The notes under the pieces: generated by a model
Seen by the model: only the letters and a program-made list of their open reading frames with translations
Told to the model about the DNA's origin: nothing
Databases searched by the model: none
Source: Tuctoria greenei
Taxonomy: Eukaryota > Streptophyta > Magnoliopsida > Poales > Poaceae
NCBI GenBank assembly: GCA_036927565.1
Contig: JAYESD010000001.1
Coordinates: 33,207,146-33,271,145, forward strand
Direction: 5' to 3'
Length of the DNA: 64,000 nt
Position numbers and translations under genes: made by a program
Shown: positions 34,721-45,589 of the stretch, piece by piece
How positions within the stretch are numbered: position 1 is the stretch's first letter
Layout: each line of letters starts with the position of its first letter

Positions 34721-34868
34721 CGGTTGCTGTTAATCTTCGAACCTTGTTCACCCTCGTATCTATCTTCTCATCTTATCTTTTCTTTTCTTACCACCACCAC
34801 ATATATGGAGAAGCCTACCATTCTTTCATATTCTGCCCCAAAGGGTAAGTTCTATGAGCCATCGCTAT
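34721..34868 (+). other. 5' leader of element H, split by element F
   Basis: Untranslated leader with a pyrimidine-rich stretch, interrupted at 34868 by the LTR of F. It resumes at 51175 with sequence leading into the H gag. This split shows that F inserted into H. Confidence 0.75.
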
Positions 34869-35665
34869 TGAAGTGTTAATACGACACTTCCCCCAGATCT
34901 GCTAAAGAGCTGCCCGCAGAGGTTCTTGTTCGGCGGGTTTAGGCCTCAATCAAGTGTTATGGCAGAAAAGAGAATGACACAATGGTTTTTATGTGGTTTG
35001 GGTTGCTAGGAGCGTAACACCCTACTCCACGGTGGATGGTATTGCTAGTGTGTATGTATGCGTGTGTGTGTGTGTGTGTGTGTCGGCGATTGAATTTCAT
35101 GTCCATTGAAACGGTGGCAGTCCGAGCCTTTTATAGACAAGGCCGGATGCCTTACAAGTGGGGTTCGGGGCCCAACAGTTGGTCCTAGGCAATCTCATCC
35201 TAAAGATCTAAATAGTCTCCAGTAAGCTTGCTCTGATCATCGCTGTGAAGTCTCACCGTCTTGCCGCCTCTCTTGTTAGTAGCCCACGCGCCGTTGCTGA
35301 CAATGGCAGAAGGTGTCCCGTCAGTCCCCATCCTCCGTGACGTGTGGCAGCTTCGGGGCTTTTCAGGAAACGTGGTAGCTCCGGGCCCTTTCCTGTGGGG
35401 GGTGTTGGACCTAGCACACTGAGCCACGTGGCTGCACCGGAGCTCTCCCCCAAGGTTGGGTCAGGTCCCGTCCCTACACGTGGCGTCTTGGGAGCCTGTC
35501 CCATCGGAGACGCCGAGTCCCATCTTCAAGGCACACATGGCAGCACCTGAGCTCGATCTTGGGGGAGGCAGAGGTCTTAGCACCTATGGGACACGTGGCA
35601 CCTCCGGACATGCCTCGGTGTCTTCATCGTGTGTTCGAGGGTACCCCATTTGTAGGGTACCGACA
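34869..35665 (-). mobile_element. 3' LTR of element F
   Basis: Plus-strand TGAAGTGTTAATACG to ACCGACA; in element orientation TGTCGG...CACTTCA. It contains a minus-strand TATA element (35127-35136) and a (GT)n microsatellite at about 35061-35083 that is shorter in the right LTR. It is about 240 bases shorter than the right LTR because the segment matching 46039-46268 is absent. Confidence 0.87.
35061..35083. repeat. (GT)n microsatellite in LTR F
   Basis: A run of about eleven GT units. The right LTR of F at about 45784-45799 has a shorter run, a length polymorphism between two copies that were identical at insertion. Confidence 0.85.
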
Positions 35666-36181
35666 GTGGCCCCTGGGTCCACCTTGGGGCGAGGTGAAGA
35701 GCCCAAAGGTGGAGCCCTATCCATGTTGTCCCGCACTGTGCTTTGAATTTTGTCTTGGATAGCCGAAGTGGTGGGCGCTTCTGCAAATGTCGCCATGCGC
35801 CCCCTTCTGGTTGAGAGACTACGATGATGGGATCTTTGCTTGCTGTAATATCTCTGTCTTCTGCGGCGCCTTTAACTGCGACAATTCCCGATGCTGCTAT
35901 AGCGCTCTCGTTCGCTCCGCCTTTATGGGAGCCGGTTAAGCAATTTTCTGAGGTGACTGACCGTCTAGGCTAGTGCTTCTACCAAGGGGTGTAGGGCCCA
36001 TTGTCATGGGTGCTGTGCGTTGAGTGGTGCGGGCCGAACCTTTGAACGGAGTACTCGGGCGTTGCAGAGGTGATTCAAAAAGGAAACCTTTGTTAGAGGG
36101 AATTGTTACTTCCTTACTCAAACCCCGCAGCCTAAGTTTTCGCCTTCTACCTCGAGCGCTCGATCTTTCTTCACTCCTTAG

Positions 36182-39000
36182 ACAAAACTCTCACCTTGTC
36201 TTGCTTCAATGGCTTCCCCGCTGCCTCCTTCCCGCTTCTGGTCGGCCGAATATCTGGTGCCGATGAGGTGACTTCTCGGCTGGGCGGCTTCAGAGTGTGG
36301 ATCGATGATCTGCTACAGGTCTCCCGATCTTCGAGATCTTCATGAGTACGAGACTAATCTCTTCGTTGCCTACGCCTTTGCTGGGCTTGCACTCCCATTG
36401 TCAAGGTTCTTCCTTGTAGTTCTAGGGGAGTATGAGCTACAGCTTCACCACCTGTCGCCAAATTCTATCGCCTTGGTGGCCATATTTGTCCATCTATGTG
36501 AGACGTTCGTAGGCTGCCCGCCCATAGTGGATAGGTCCTGGTACTTCTTTGTGATGAAGACAAATGGAAGGAGTGCGACGGCCCAAGTGGGGGCCTCCTA
36601 CTTCCGCCATCGGGACAAGACCTCCCGGGGTTATATTGCTTCATTCAAAGGGGGCAAATGGAGCGACTGGAGGGAAGACTGGGCGATGTGAGGATGTGAG
36701 GACCGACCACCATGCCTCATTGAAGATGCCGTCCAAAGGTCCAGGCTCTGACACTACCACCTAGGAAGCATTCCTGGGGTTGCGAGAGGAGTATAAGCCG
36801 TTCTGAGGAGGATCCAATTCTTGGTTGGCAAGGGCTTGACCTCCATGATGGTGTTGGTAGACTTCTTGCTCCTCCGTATGGCCCCCCTCCGGTAGCATCT
36901 GCATGAGGCATGGGTCTACATCGGCAAGTATGACCAATGCCGGATGGATCTGGACAGCCCAACTCCCAAGATGCTGGAGGAGATGTTGAAGGCAGTGACC
37001 TCTGATGTTGTTGATGATGAGCACGTATCCGTCCGGAATGACGGCCAGTCGCTCTACATGACCACCAACTTGAGGGCTGAACTGTGGAGCTTGATGCTGA
37101 AGGTCAAAATGTTTGGCCCGTTCGTCTGCATCCCAAAGATACGGCTGGAGCCATGGCGGTCCTAAAGTGGTGGTGTGATACGACACAACTAGGGTCAGTG
37201 TCTTCCTCTTGTCCTTCAGCAAGGGCGGAGATAGGGCCCTCGACAACCTCTAACAGGGCGGGGTTTAGCCAGCTGACACCAGCTCTGGAGCCAAGAAAGC
37301 ATTCTCGTACGCTGGTCGCGGGCTCTGCTACTTCTGTGCCAAAGAAGCGGAAGCTATTTCAAGGGGACGGTACTCCCATCTCCCGTCGCGAGGGAGTCAG
37401 AGGAGCTGAAGCTTCTGTTGTCAACTTAGTCCCCGATTCCAGCAGTGGCCCTGGTTCCGGAGGAGGCACAGAGGGGTCTGCGCAGGTGACCACGCCGGCG
37501 TGGGTCGATCAGGAGCTGGTGCTTGAGACTGCAGTGCCGGCCTTATCGTTAGCTCTCGGCGACCTTGATCTATCATGCAGGGTGGAAGGCTAGGGTCACT
37601 GGAGCGGCCCGACCCGCTGGTAAGCCGCAACTTCCACCTCTGCTATTTCTTCTTCTTTTCTTTTTTTGCTCTAACAGAGTTTTATCTTGGCTTCTCCGGG
37701 CGTTGTCAGCTGACTTGGTGCCATTGGTGCTTCCAGGAGTGGTCTTGATAGCCCCTGGCTCTCCCGGAGCTGGAACGGGGTTTGTCGCGCCGCATCCTCC
37801 GCCTGAAGGTGCGTCGTCCTTGGGTGTCATTGATGCCTCTGCCCCTTCATCCACCGAGGCAGGCGAGACAGAGGTGACGCCAGGCGAGGAAGTGCTAGGC
37901 GAGGGGGTGCCAAGCGAGGGGGTGCCCGGCGAGGAAGTTCCAAGCGAGGAGGTGCTCAGTGAGGAGGTGGGTACCTTGGCCATGGAGGCTTCCCTTGGTG
38001 GAGCTGAGCCACCCATTGTTGAAGCGGCGCCGATGCCAGACGCCATTGGCGCGCAAGATGGCGACTTGCCACCGGCGGCCGGTGATGCCCTTGTAGCGGA
38101 GGAGGGGCTTCAGCGCTGGGCAGCGGCACGACTGTTCTTGAAGCTCCAGCCGGGGAAACATCTGGTCCCCAGGCGCTCGGGTCTGCCGTGGCGTCAGCAC
38201 GAGGGGTGGAGGGGTAGTCGTCCGTGGCAACAGTTGCGCCAATCCCTCTCGCCGATGTTGTTGCCGCGGCCAAGTTTGTCTTGCGCGAGATGCAAGCTGC
38301 GTTCGCCCGACAGTGGGATCAGCCTGCGGAGGAGCGACGCTTGGTGAAGCTGGTCGACGCCAAGAAAAAGGAGCTTGAGGTGAAGGCCTTGAAGGCCCAT
38401 GCCGCCGCCGATGCTCGCCTGAGGCTGTGCAAAGATCAGCGGCTAGGGTTGGTCCGTCATGAAGTTGTCGTTGCTGACGCTGAACCGGACTTGGCAGTGA
38501 AGGAGGAGGATGTCTCCCGGAGCCTGGAGGAGAAGCACCGGGCTTTGTAGGACTTGGAGCTCGCCATCAAGCGCCGAGAGGATGATATGGAGTGTTGTGC
38601 TCAGGAGCTCGCTGATCGGGAGGAGACTGCGCGGAGAGAGGCGGAGAGCCTCCAGGCCTCCCGCGTGACAGAGGCCCAAGGGATCTAGAACTTCCTGGCC
38701 CGTGCTGGGGCGGTGTTGGAACCCCTCGGCCTTGTCCGAGTGCTGTGCGGGGAACAATCTCAGGGGGTGACCGAGCTGCTTCCAGCTTTGGACTCCCTGT
38801 GCTCTACGTTGGGGACGGTGAACACCGTCCTTGCAAGGCAGCTGGAGGTCAAGGGAAGGAAGCTGGTGACCTCTCATGTCTTGGTATGCTTCCGGCGCTA
38901 GTACTCGATGATCCTACTGAAGCTGGTGGAGAAAGGCCCCCTTGTTGAGCGAGGGGAAGAGGTGAGAGCCGAAGTCCAGGACCTTGTCGAGTAGGTGGCC
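36182..39000 (+). pseudogene. antisense ORF of Tat element F (Transposase_28-like, coiled coil)
   Basis: This gene faces the opposite way to gag-pol. From the likely start at 36208 (MASPLPPSRFWSAEYL) the frame meets a TGA at about 36268. The frame 36305-36691 has the conserved N-terminal domain (YETNLFVAYAFAGLALPLS, SPNSIALVAIFVHLCE, WYFFVMK, FKGGKWSDWREDW) found in the so-called gypsy-type transposon proteins of cereals. A variable low-complexity middle (37565-38347) contains a repeated GVPGEEVPSEEV-like segment. A long Glu/Arg-rich coiled coil (38340-38690) and a C-terminal TVLARQLEVKGRKL segment follow. At least four stops break it. Function in the element is unknown. Confidence 0.82.
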
Positions 39001-39409
39001 TCTTCATTCCACCATAATTGAGACCGGCGGCACCCAGACGGAATACTTTTTGTATCCGGGATGACCCCTTTGTAAATAATTGTCAATGAATTTGAATCCT
39101 TTTTGTTTTACTTGTTGTTTTGTCATGTGCTTCTCAAATTGTTTCCCCAATTCCTTTTCTGTGTAAGGTCTTGAAGAGCTTTTTGATGATGTCGTTAGCT
39201 TTTGAGGAACCAACGGTTGCACAGTTGAGACGGCCAATTTGTCGCCAGTTGACGTCCTTCCTCTGGAACCCCCTTAGAGGACCCTGCTAGGTGTGGACAC
39301 GTCGTCGGTTACGCTTACCACTTGAGCGCAGGATATCTTCGACTAGCCCCAGTGGAGCAGGGGAGTTGGAGTGGATTGCTTCAATGTCTCCTACCATCAT
39401 CGATGGTAG

Positions 39410-40115
39410 GTCCCTCGGGGGGTGCCGGAGCTGGCTGCTCCGGCGTTGCCCACCATCGTCATAGAGACTTTGACGGCAGGCCCCCTGCGAGGTGCCATAG
39501 CTAGATGCTCCGGCATCATCCACCATCTTCGTAGAGATGTCGACTGCAGGCCCCCCTAGGAGGTGCCAGAGCTGGTTGCTTTGGCGTCGCCCACCATCAT
39601 GGTAGAAGCGTCGACTTCAGGCCCTTATCCACACTTGTTGCTGTCGTTAGTGTGCTTGGACATCAACGGCAGGTCCCTTGGGAGGTGCCAGAGCTCGTTG
39701 CTCCAGCGCCGCCCGTCATCGTGGTGGAAGCGTCGACGGCAGGCCCCTGGTGTACAAGCTATCACAAGAGAACCGTGTTAGCAACAAGAGATGGGCAGAA
39801 GAGTTTACTCACTTATCCATGCTTGTTGATGTCGTCGGTGTGCTTGGATGTCAACGGCAGGCCCCTTGGGAGGTGCCAGAGTTGGCTGCTCCAGCGTTGC
39901 CCACAATCGTCGTAGCTTCGTTGACGGTAGGACCCCTTGGTGATGCTGGAGCTAGATGCTCTGGCGTCATCCAACATCATTGTAAAGACGTCGATGACAG
40001 GCCCCCTGGGTGATGCCAGAGCTGGATGCTCCAGCGTTTGCCCACCATCGTCGTAAAAGCGTCGGCGGTAGGCCCCCTAGGAGGTGTCGGAGCTGGATGC
40101 TCCAGCACTGCTCAT
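39410..40115. repeat. ~70-bp tandem repeat array in 3' region of F
   Basis: Eight copies of a roughly 70-base unit (GGTGCCAGAGCTGG...TGCTCC...CCCACCATCGTCGTAGAAGCGTCGACGGCAGGCCCC) start near 39421, 39491, 39562, 39683, 39873, 39943, 40013 and 40084. Interspersed pieces containing CTTGTTGATGTCG...TGTGCTTGGA give a second period of about 190. Such hypervariable 3' tandem arrays are known in Tat/Ogre elements. Confidence 0.88.
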
Positions 40116-41230
40116 CATAGTAACCTGTTTTGTGTGTCCTACACACATAACAAGGGTGCATATTTTTTGTTTGTTGGTCATCTTTTCATATCCTTTTTTA
40201 GCTTTTCATGTCTTACAATCCTTGGCTGGTACGTGGGGTTTTGGTAATTCTGTGCGTTAGCGCCTGGGACCCGACTCCCACCTTATTTGTGTTGTGAGCG
40301 TCCTGGCCCTTAGTACTTAGCTATAGCACTAGAAGGCAAAGCGCGCACGCTTAGGGTACAGGACCAGGCTAAGCAGACTGCACGCTCTGGACCTCGAGCT
40401 TGGCGTAGGCCTTTCATGGGAGACCATTTTGCCCCACGGGACCCAAAGTAAGGGGGCAGCCACGATGTCCCAAAACACTATGCAGGTACCTCAAACAAGT
40501 CCGCCTTCGGCAGGGTTGCATAACTCTACAGTGGATGATAGAAAAAATTTCACCAGGTATATGAAGATAATATAGGAAAGAACGAGACTAGCCTGATTGA
40601 TCACAAAATTAATCAGGTAATTAAGTGAACATTAGAGAAATATCATGGCAATATAGTGATTTATTCAAATTGGCATTCATGGGAGGGGAATGGCTTGACA
40701 ATAATGCAACGACCCACTCCGGTTAGCAAGGGAGGCATAGTGTTCATGCTTAGGGTACGGGACCAAGCTAAACGGTTGAACATTCTGGACCTGTTCCCCC
40801 AGAGCTTGGCTGTCTTACATGCCGTTCCTTGACACTATGATACCCTACACTATCCTACTATTTATGCTTAGGTATAGAACTTACGGAGGTGCTCTATGTT
40901 CCAAGGGTCTGGGAGGGGCTCTCCTTCTTCTATGGCCAAGCGGACACACCTGGGGCGGGATACTTGCGTTACTCAAAAGGGGCCCTCCCTGCAGGGGGAG
41001 AGTTTGTGTGACCCTTCTCGAGAAAGTATTTGCCGCAGCACCAGGTCACCTGTCTGGAGCTCTCTACTCCGCACGAACCGCTCCTGGTAGTGCCTCAGCG
41101 CCTGTTGGTAGCTGCGTTTCGGATGGTGTTGTGCCACCTTGCTTCGTTGACGAGGTCGACATCTTCTCGTCGGAGCTAGTACTGTGAGGCTTCATCGAAC
41201 CTTAGACTCGTAGTGAGCCAACTGCGATCT
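40116..41230 (-). other. untranslated 3' zone of F with a ~100-bp direct duplication
   Basis: No coding domain is recognised between the tandem array and integrase. A segment built on CTTAGGGTACRGGACCARGCTAA is present at about 40350-40400 and again at about 40740-40790. The part next to 41230 is degenerate integrase C-terminus (GAKAVLP-like in other frames). Confidence 0.6.
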
Positions 41231-41980
41231 CTAGCGGGAGGACGGCCTTGGCCCCATACACCAGGAAGAAAGGTGTTTCTCTAGTGGTGCGGTTGGGTGA
41301 TGTCCGGCTTGCCATAGTGCGTAGGGGAGTTCGTCGACCCACTTGGCACTATGCTTATCCAAGTTGTTGTACATGCGTTTCTTGAGGCCCTTGAGTATCT
41401 CAGCATTGGCCCTTTTGACTTGGTTGTTGCTCTTTGGATAAGCCAAGCATGCATAACAATCTTGGATGCCGAGGTCTTTACAGTAATCCTGGAAAGCTGC
41501 ACTGGTGAACTGGGTTCCGTTTTTAGTGATGGTGTTGTTCGGGACCCCAAACCTGCAAACAATCAACTTGATGAACTTGACTATGGACTCTTTCTTGATG
41601 TTGATCACTGGGGCTGCCTCCGGCCACTTGGTGCACTTGTCTACAGCAACATAGAGGAATCGATATCCTCCGACCGCCCTGGGGTAGGGTCCCATGATAT
41701 CCAAACCGCAAAAGGCCAGGAGGGCGGGATCATCTGCAGTGTCTGCGCTGGAGTTTGAATTTGCTTGGCTTGGAATTGGCACGCCTTGCATCTCTTGACC
41801 TGCTTGAAGGCGTCTTGCAGTGCTGTTGGCCAGTAGAAGCCATGCCGGAAGGCTTTGCCAACCAGCGCGCGGGAAGCTGCGTGATTCGTTCACTCTCCTT
41901 CGTGGATCTCTATGAGCAAGTCGCGGTCTTCCTCCTGAGTTATGCACCATAGCAGCACGTCGTTGGTGCCATGCTAGCAA
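41231..41980 (-). pseudogene. Tat integrase (element F), catalytic residues lost
   Basis: FCGLDIMGPYPRAVGGYRF supplies the first catalytic Asp and the VAVDKCTKWPEA strand follows. At the second Asp position the copy reads TITKNGTQFTS (Lys for Asp), and at the Glu position NNQVKRANAEIL (Lys for Glu). Two of three catalytic residues are therefore replaced although the frame is open for 249 codons. The N-terminal part is frameshifted compared with the usual zinc domain. Confidence 0.87.
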
Positions 41981-41988
41981 AGGTCACC

Positions 41989-42990
41989 TTATACGAGCGT
42001 GTAACATTTCGCCATTCTCACGATCCTCTCAGCGAATACTAGATCCTCCATTAGGATGTTGTCCTTCAGATAGTCCCGGATCTCCCTGATCCATGCATCG
42101 GGACTCTCTTGAGCTTCTGGATCTTGGGCGCCCGACAATATGGGGTCCCCGGTGATGCACAAGAACCTCGGCGGGCCCCATGGTTGTAGAGCTGCCGTGA
42201 CCACCAGCTTTGTGGTGCTAGGACCGCCTTCTTCGTTAGGCCCCGTAGGCCTAGCAGTTGGCCGCACCAGCCTACTGCCGAAGACCCCTTCAGGGACCGG
42301 GGCTCGCGTGGACGACATGGTTGACAAGGCGTCGGCGATGGAGTTGTCAGTGTGTGGCACATGGCAGAGGTCCAAGACATCGAAACTAGCTTCCAACTTC
42401 TTGACATGTAGCATGTACGCCACGAGCTGAGGGTCATTGCAGCAGCATTCTCTCTGGACCTGCTTGATGATCAGCTGGGAGTCTCCCTTAACCAGCATCT
42501 GCTGGACACCGAGACCTTGCACAGCTTAGAGTCCGAAGATAAAGGCCTCATACTACGCCATGATGTTGCTTGCCTTGAAGTCGCACCGCATACTTGGACT
42601 ACACTCTTGTTGGTGAAGTGAGCAGTACACCAGCTCCGGCCCCTTGCTTCCGCGAAGATCCGTCGAAGAAGAGTGTCTAGTGAGGTCCGGTAAGCACCAG
42701 TACTCTAGGCTCCGGCTTGCTGATTTTCCATCCCCCTGGGTTGCTTGGTGAAGGATTCCACTCAGCAACGATGTATGCCAGAGCTTGGCTCTTGATTGCA
42801 TGCTGTGGTACGAAGTCGAGCTCGAACTCTGCCAGTTTGCTCGTCCATTTGTCAATATTGCCTGTTGCGTTGGGGCTGCATAGCCCAACCCCTAGTGGGA
42901 ACAAAGTCACCACTGAAACTTTGTGTGCCTGAAAGTAATGGCGGAGCTTCCTCGACACAATTAGTACCGCATAGAGCAGCTTGTGCACGT
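41989..42990 (-). pseudogene. Tat RNase H region (element F)
   Basis: Two frames cover it. 42677-42988 has MHKLLYAVLIVSRKLRHYFQAHKV and the connection region (NIDKWTSKLAEFELDFVPQ). 41989-42522 has the second RNase H domain (GDSQLIIKQVQRE, ADALSTM). Stops around 42525-42560 interrupt. The double RNase H-like arrangement suits the Tat lineage. Confidence 0.82.
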
Positions 42991-43093
42991 CAAAGTACCT
43001 TGTTTTTGCTTCACGTAGGACTTCACTGATGAAGTAGATCAGGTTATGGATGGTATGGGATCTCCTAGGAGAAAGTGGTGCATCCTCTTCTAT

Positions 43094-43519
43094 CTACTTC
43101 AGGCCCGAAGACTCCATGCCTCTTGGGCCCGTTGCATCCATTAAGGGCTCGGACCCAAAGCCTCCTTGATCTCCAGGGCCCCCTAGGGGGACCCGGCCAT
43201 CCTCTGGGGGCTGGGACCCAGAGGATTCTTGCTCTCCGGGGCCCCCTAGGGGGAACCGAACCTCCTCTGGGGCTGGGACCCAGAGGCTTCTTGCTCTCTG
43301 GGGCCCCCTCGGGCAACCCGGACATCCTTTGGGGGCTGGGACCCAGAGGCTTCTTGCTCTCCAGGGCCCCCTAGGGGGACCCGGACATCCTCTGGGGGCT
43401 GAGACCCTGTGGTTTCTTTGTTGTCGGGGCCCCTGCGAGCTCCAAGTCCTAGGGATCAGAATTAGCCGCAGGGGTGCCCTCCGTCCATCGAGGCTGCTAG
43501 GGACTAGCTCGCTCTGCAA
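43094..43519 (-). repeat. 63-bp minisatellite in the RT-RNase H linker (element F)
   Basis: Five head-to-tail copies of a roughly 63-base unit start near 43137, 43201, 43263, 43326 and 43389, each with GGGGCTGGGACCCAGAGG and GGGCCCCCTAGGGGGACCC. On the minus strand the array stays open for 141 codons as a 21-residue repeat (RARSLWVPAPKGCPG-type). It sits between YIATTTEVVSMVSV of RT and REAKTRYFDVHKLL of RNase H, expanding the linker in frame. Confidence 0.88.
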
Positions 43520-44550
43520 CCGAAACCATACTTACCACCTCTGTTGTTGTTGCGATGTAGAAGTACAGGGGCTCCTTAGGCTCTGGTGCCACCATTATCA
43601 ACAGCGACGTCAGCTGCTGTTTCAGCTCGCGGAACGCCTTCTCCACTTCCTCAGTCTAGACGAATGGTCAGGACTAGCGCAGTAGTTTGAAGAACGGGAG
43701 GGCTCGCTCAGACAGCCTAGAGACAAACCGCCTGAGCGCTGCCAACCACCCTGCAAGCTTCTGCATGTCCTTGATGCGGCTGGAGGCCGCATTAGCTCCA
43801 CCACCTTGATTTTCTCTTGGTTTGCCTCAATCCCTCGGTGTGAGACCAAAAAACCGAGGAGCTTTCCAGCTCTGACTCCGAACACGCATTTGTCGGGATT
43901 GATCTTCATGCATGTGGTCCACAGTCTGTCAAAGACTAGGGTGAGGTTTTCTAGTAATGATGTATGTGTCTGGATCTTAACTACAATGTCTTCGACATAT
44001 ACCTCTACCAGGTCCTGGATGAGGTCCCCAAATGTTTTATGCATGGCACGTAAAAAGGTGGGGAGGGCATTCTTAAGACCGTAAGGCATGGAGACATAGC
44101 AGTAAAGGCCATCTACAGTTATAAATGTGGTATGTTCTTCGTCCTCTCTAGACATTGGGATTTGGTGAAACATTGAGTAGGCATCTATAGAGCATAGCAT
44201 ATCGCATCTCAAGGTTGAATCTACGATTTGATCTATTCTATGGAGAGGGAAGGGATCTTTAGGACATGCCTTGTTGAGGTTGGTGTAGTCGATGCATATT
44301 CGAAGCTTACCGCCGGCCTTGGGGACAAAAACAGGATTGGCCAGCAATCTGGGATGGTGGACCTCCCGTATGATGCCAGCATCGAGTAGCTTCTTGATTT
44401 CTTCGTGGATGAAGTTCTGCCGCTCAATGGACTACTTATGGGGCCTCTATTGTTGTGGCTGGGTGTCAGGGTAGATCTTCAAACGGTGCTCAATCACTTT
44501 TCTGGGGATGCCTGGCATCTACGATGGTTGCTGAAGTCATCGATGTTAGC
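43520..44550 (-). pseudogene. Tat reverse transcriptase (element F)
   Basis: The open frame 43622-44347 starts at LANPVFVPKAGGKLRICIDYTNLNKACPKD (fingers/palm), continues SIDAYSMFHQIPMSREDEEHTTF (first catalytic Asp) and MPYGLKNALPTF, then VEVYVEDIVVKI, where the catalytic YVDD motif reads YVED. The thumb region is frameshifted near 43800. The Asp-to-Glu change in the metal-binding pair would be expected to cripple the polymerase. Confidence 0.87.
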
Positions 44551-45140
44551 TCACAGGAAAGTAGTGAGCACCGATTCCTGCTCACCATCCAGACTCCCTG
44601 CGATACGGGTGGTCTGAGCAGCATTAGAGCCAATCTGGATTGTCTTGATGGGCACGTCGTCGGTCTGCACTCGTGGTGCAGCAGCGTGACTATGAGCGCG
44701 TGGGTCTGGCAAAGGCTTACTCGATCCAACATCGCTCGGGGCAGGTGCTGAGGCCATTGCCAGTGCTCGGTGCTTCTCCAAAGCCGTCACCGCAGCAACA
44801 CGATCTCCGCAGATCCTGAGGACGCTGGAGGATGTCGGCATCTTGAGGACGAGGTAGCCGTAGTGGGCTACATCCATAAACCGGTACAGGACTGGCCTCC
44901 CGATTATGGCATGGTAGGGAGGCTAACCTCCACGACGTCGAATAGGATACTCTTCATTCTGAAGTTCTCGGGTGTCCCGAGGGTCACCCGGAGGTGGATG
45001 CAGATGTACGAGATAATACTCTCAGGTCCTACACCCGAGAATAGTCTTGATGAGGCGAGCTTGGACATGGGGATCTTCAGCTTGTTGAAGGTCGCACGAC
45101 TGATGAGGTTGAGGCCGACTTCACCATCTACTTGGACGTG
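44551..45140 (-). pseudogene. Tat protease and protease-RT linker (element F)
   Basis: In several frames the minus strand encodes a typical Tat retropepsin-like stretch (NLISRATFNKL, SSRLFSGVGPES, YHAIIGRPVLYRFMDVAHYGYLVLKMP) between 45140 and 44820, then the linker TIQIGSNAAQTTRIAG at about 44620. Frame changes near 44910 and elsewhere break it. The region upstream, normally more than 1.5 kb of gag, is almost absent. Confidence 0.75.
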
Positions 45141-45206
45141 GTAGAACTTCTTCTTGGCGATGGTGGGGCGACGAGGAGGGGCAGAAGCTCAGCTCCTGCC
45201 ATGTTC

Positions 45207-45531
45207 TCAGGGCAATTGGAGGCGTCGAAGCAGATTGGAGTCTCCATCCATCTGTGGTGCGATGCTAGGGCATGAGTAGAGACTGTTGAGGCCATTGCCT
45301 GGTGCAGGGTCTTGACCGCACTCTTGGATGCGGGTTCCCAAGATCCTCCACAGATGATGTGAAGTGCCTTTCGGCGTTCGCGGTTGCTGTTGAGGTCGCA
45401 TTCACCACCTCGTGAACCTCTTCCCCGACGAATTCCAGACTCTGGAACTCCATCTCCACGTCTTCGTCGACATGCGGGTAGACCTTTTGTGGCTTGATCT
45501 TGTCGCTACTCGAAGGCTTGATGAACACCAT
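45207..45531 (-). pseudogene. residual 5' ORF of element F
   Basis: A frame of 88 codons starting MVFIKPSSSDKIKPQKVYPH lies 60 bases from the PBS. It is acidic in its middle (DEDVEMEFQSLEFVGEE) and has no knuckle or capsid motif. The full gag expected here is missing, so F is internally deleted in gag. Identity uncertain. Confidence 0.5.
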
Positions 45532-45567
45532 GGTGGTGTAAGCGCTACCACTTTTTTGAGGAAAAAA

Positions 45568-45588
45568 ACCCTACATGGCACGCCAAAT
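45568..45588 (-). other. primer binding site, element F
   Basis: The minus strand reads TTTGGCGTGCCATGTAGGG directly after the LTR end, resembling the TTGGCGCGCCAGGTAGGGG PBS of Tat elements in cereals. It confirms minus orientation and the LTR border at 45590. Confidence 0.7.
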
Positions 45589-45589
45589 T

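Noticed and set aside
36717..37246. Minus-strand frame of 161 codons in element F
   Set aside because: It is antisense to the aORF; residues do not match integrase or other pol parts.
39563..40013. Plus-strand frames of 70-110 codons
   Set aside because: They follow the 70-base tandem repeats and change frame with each unit.
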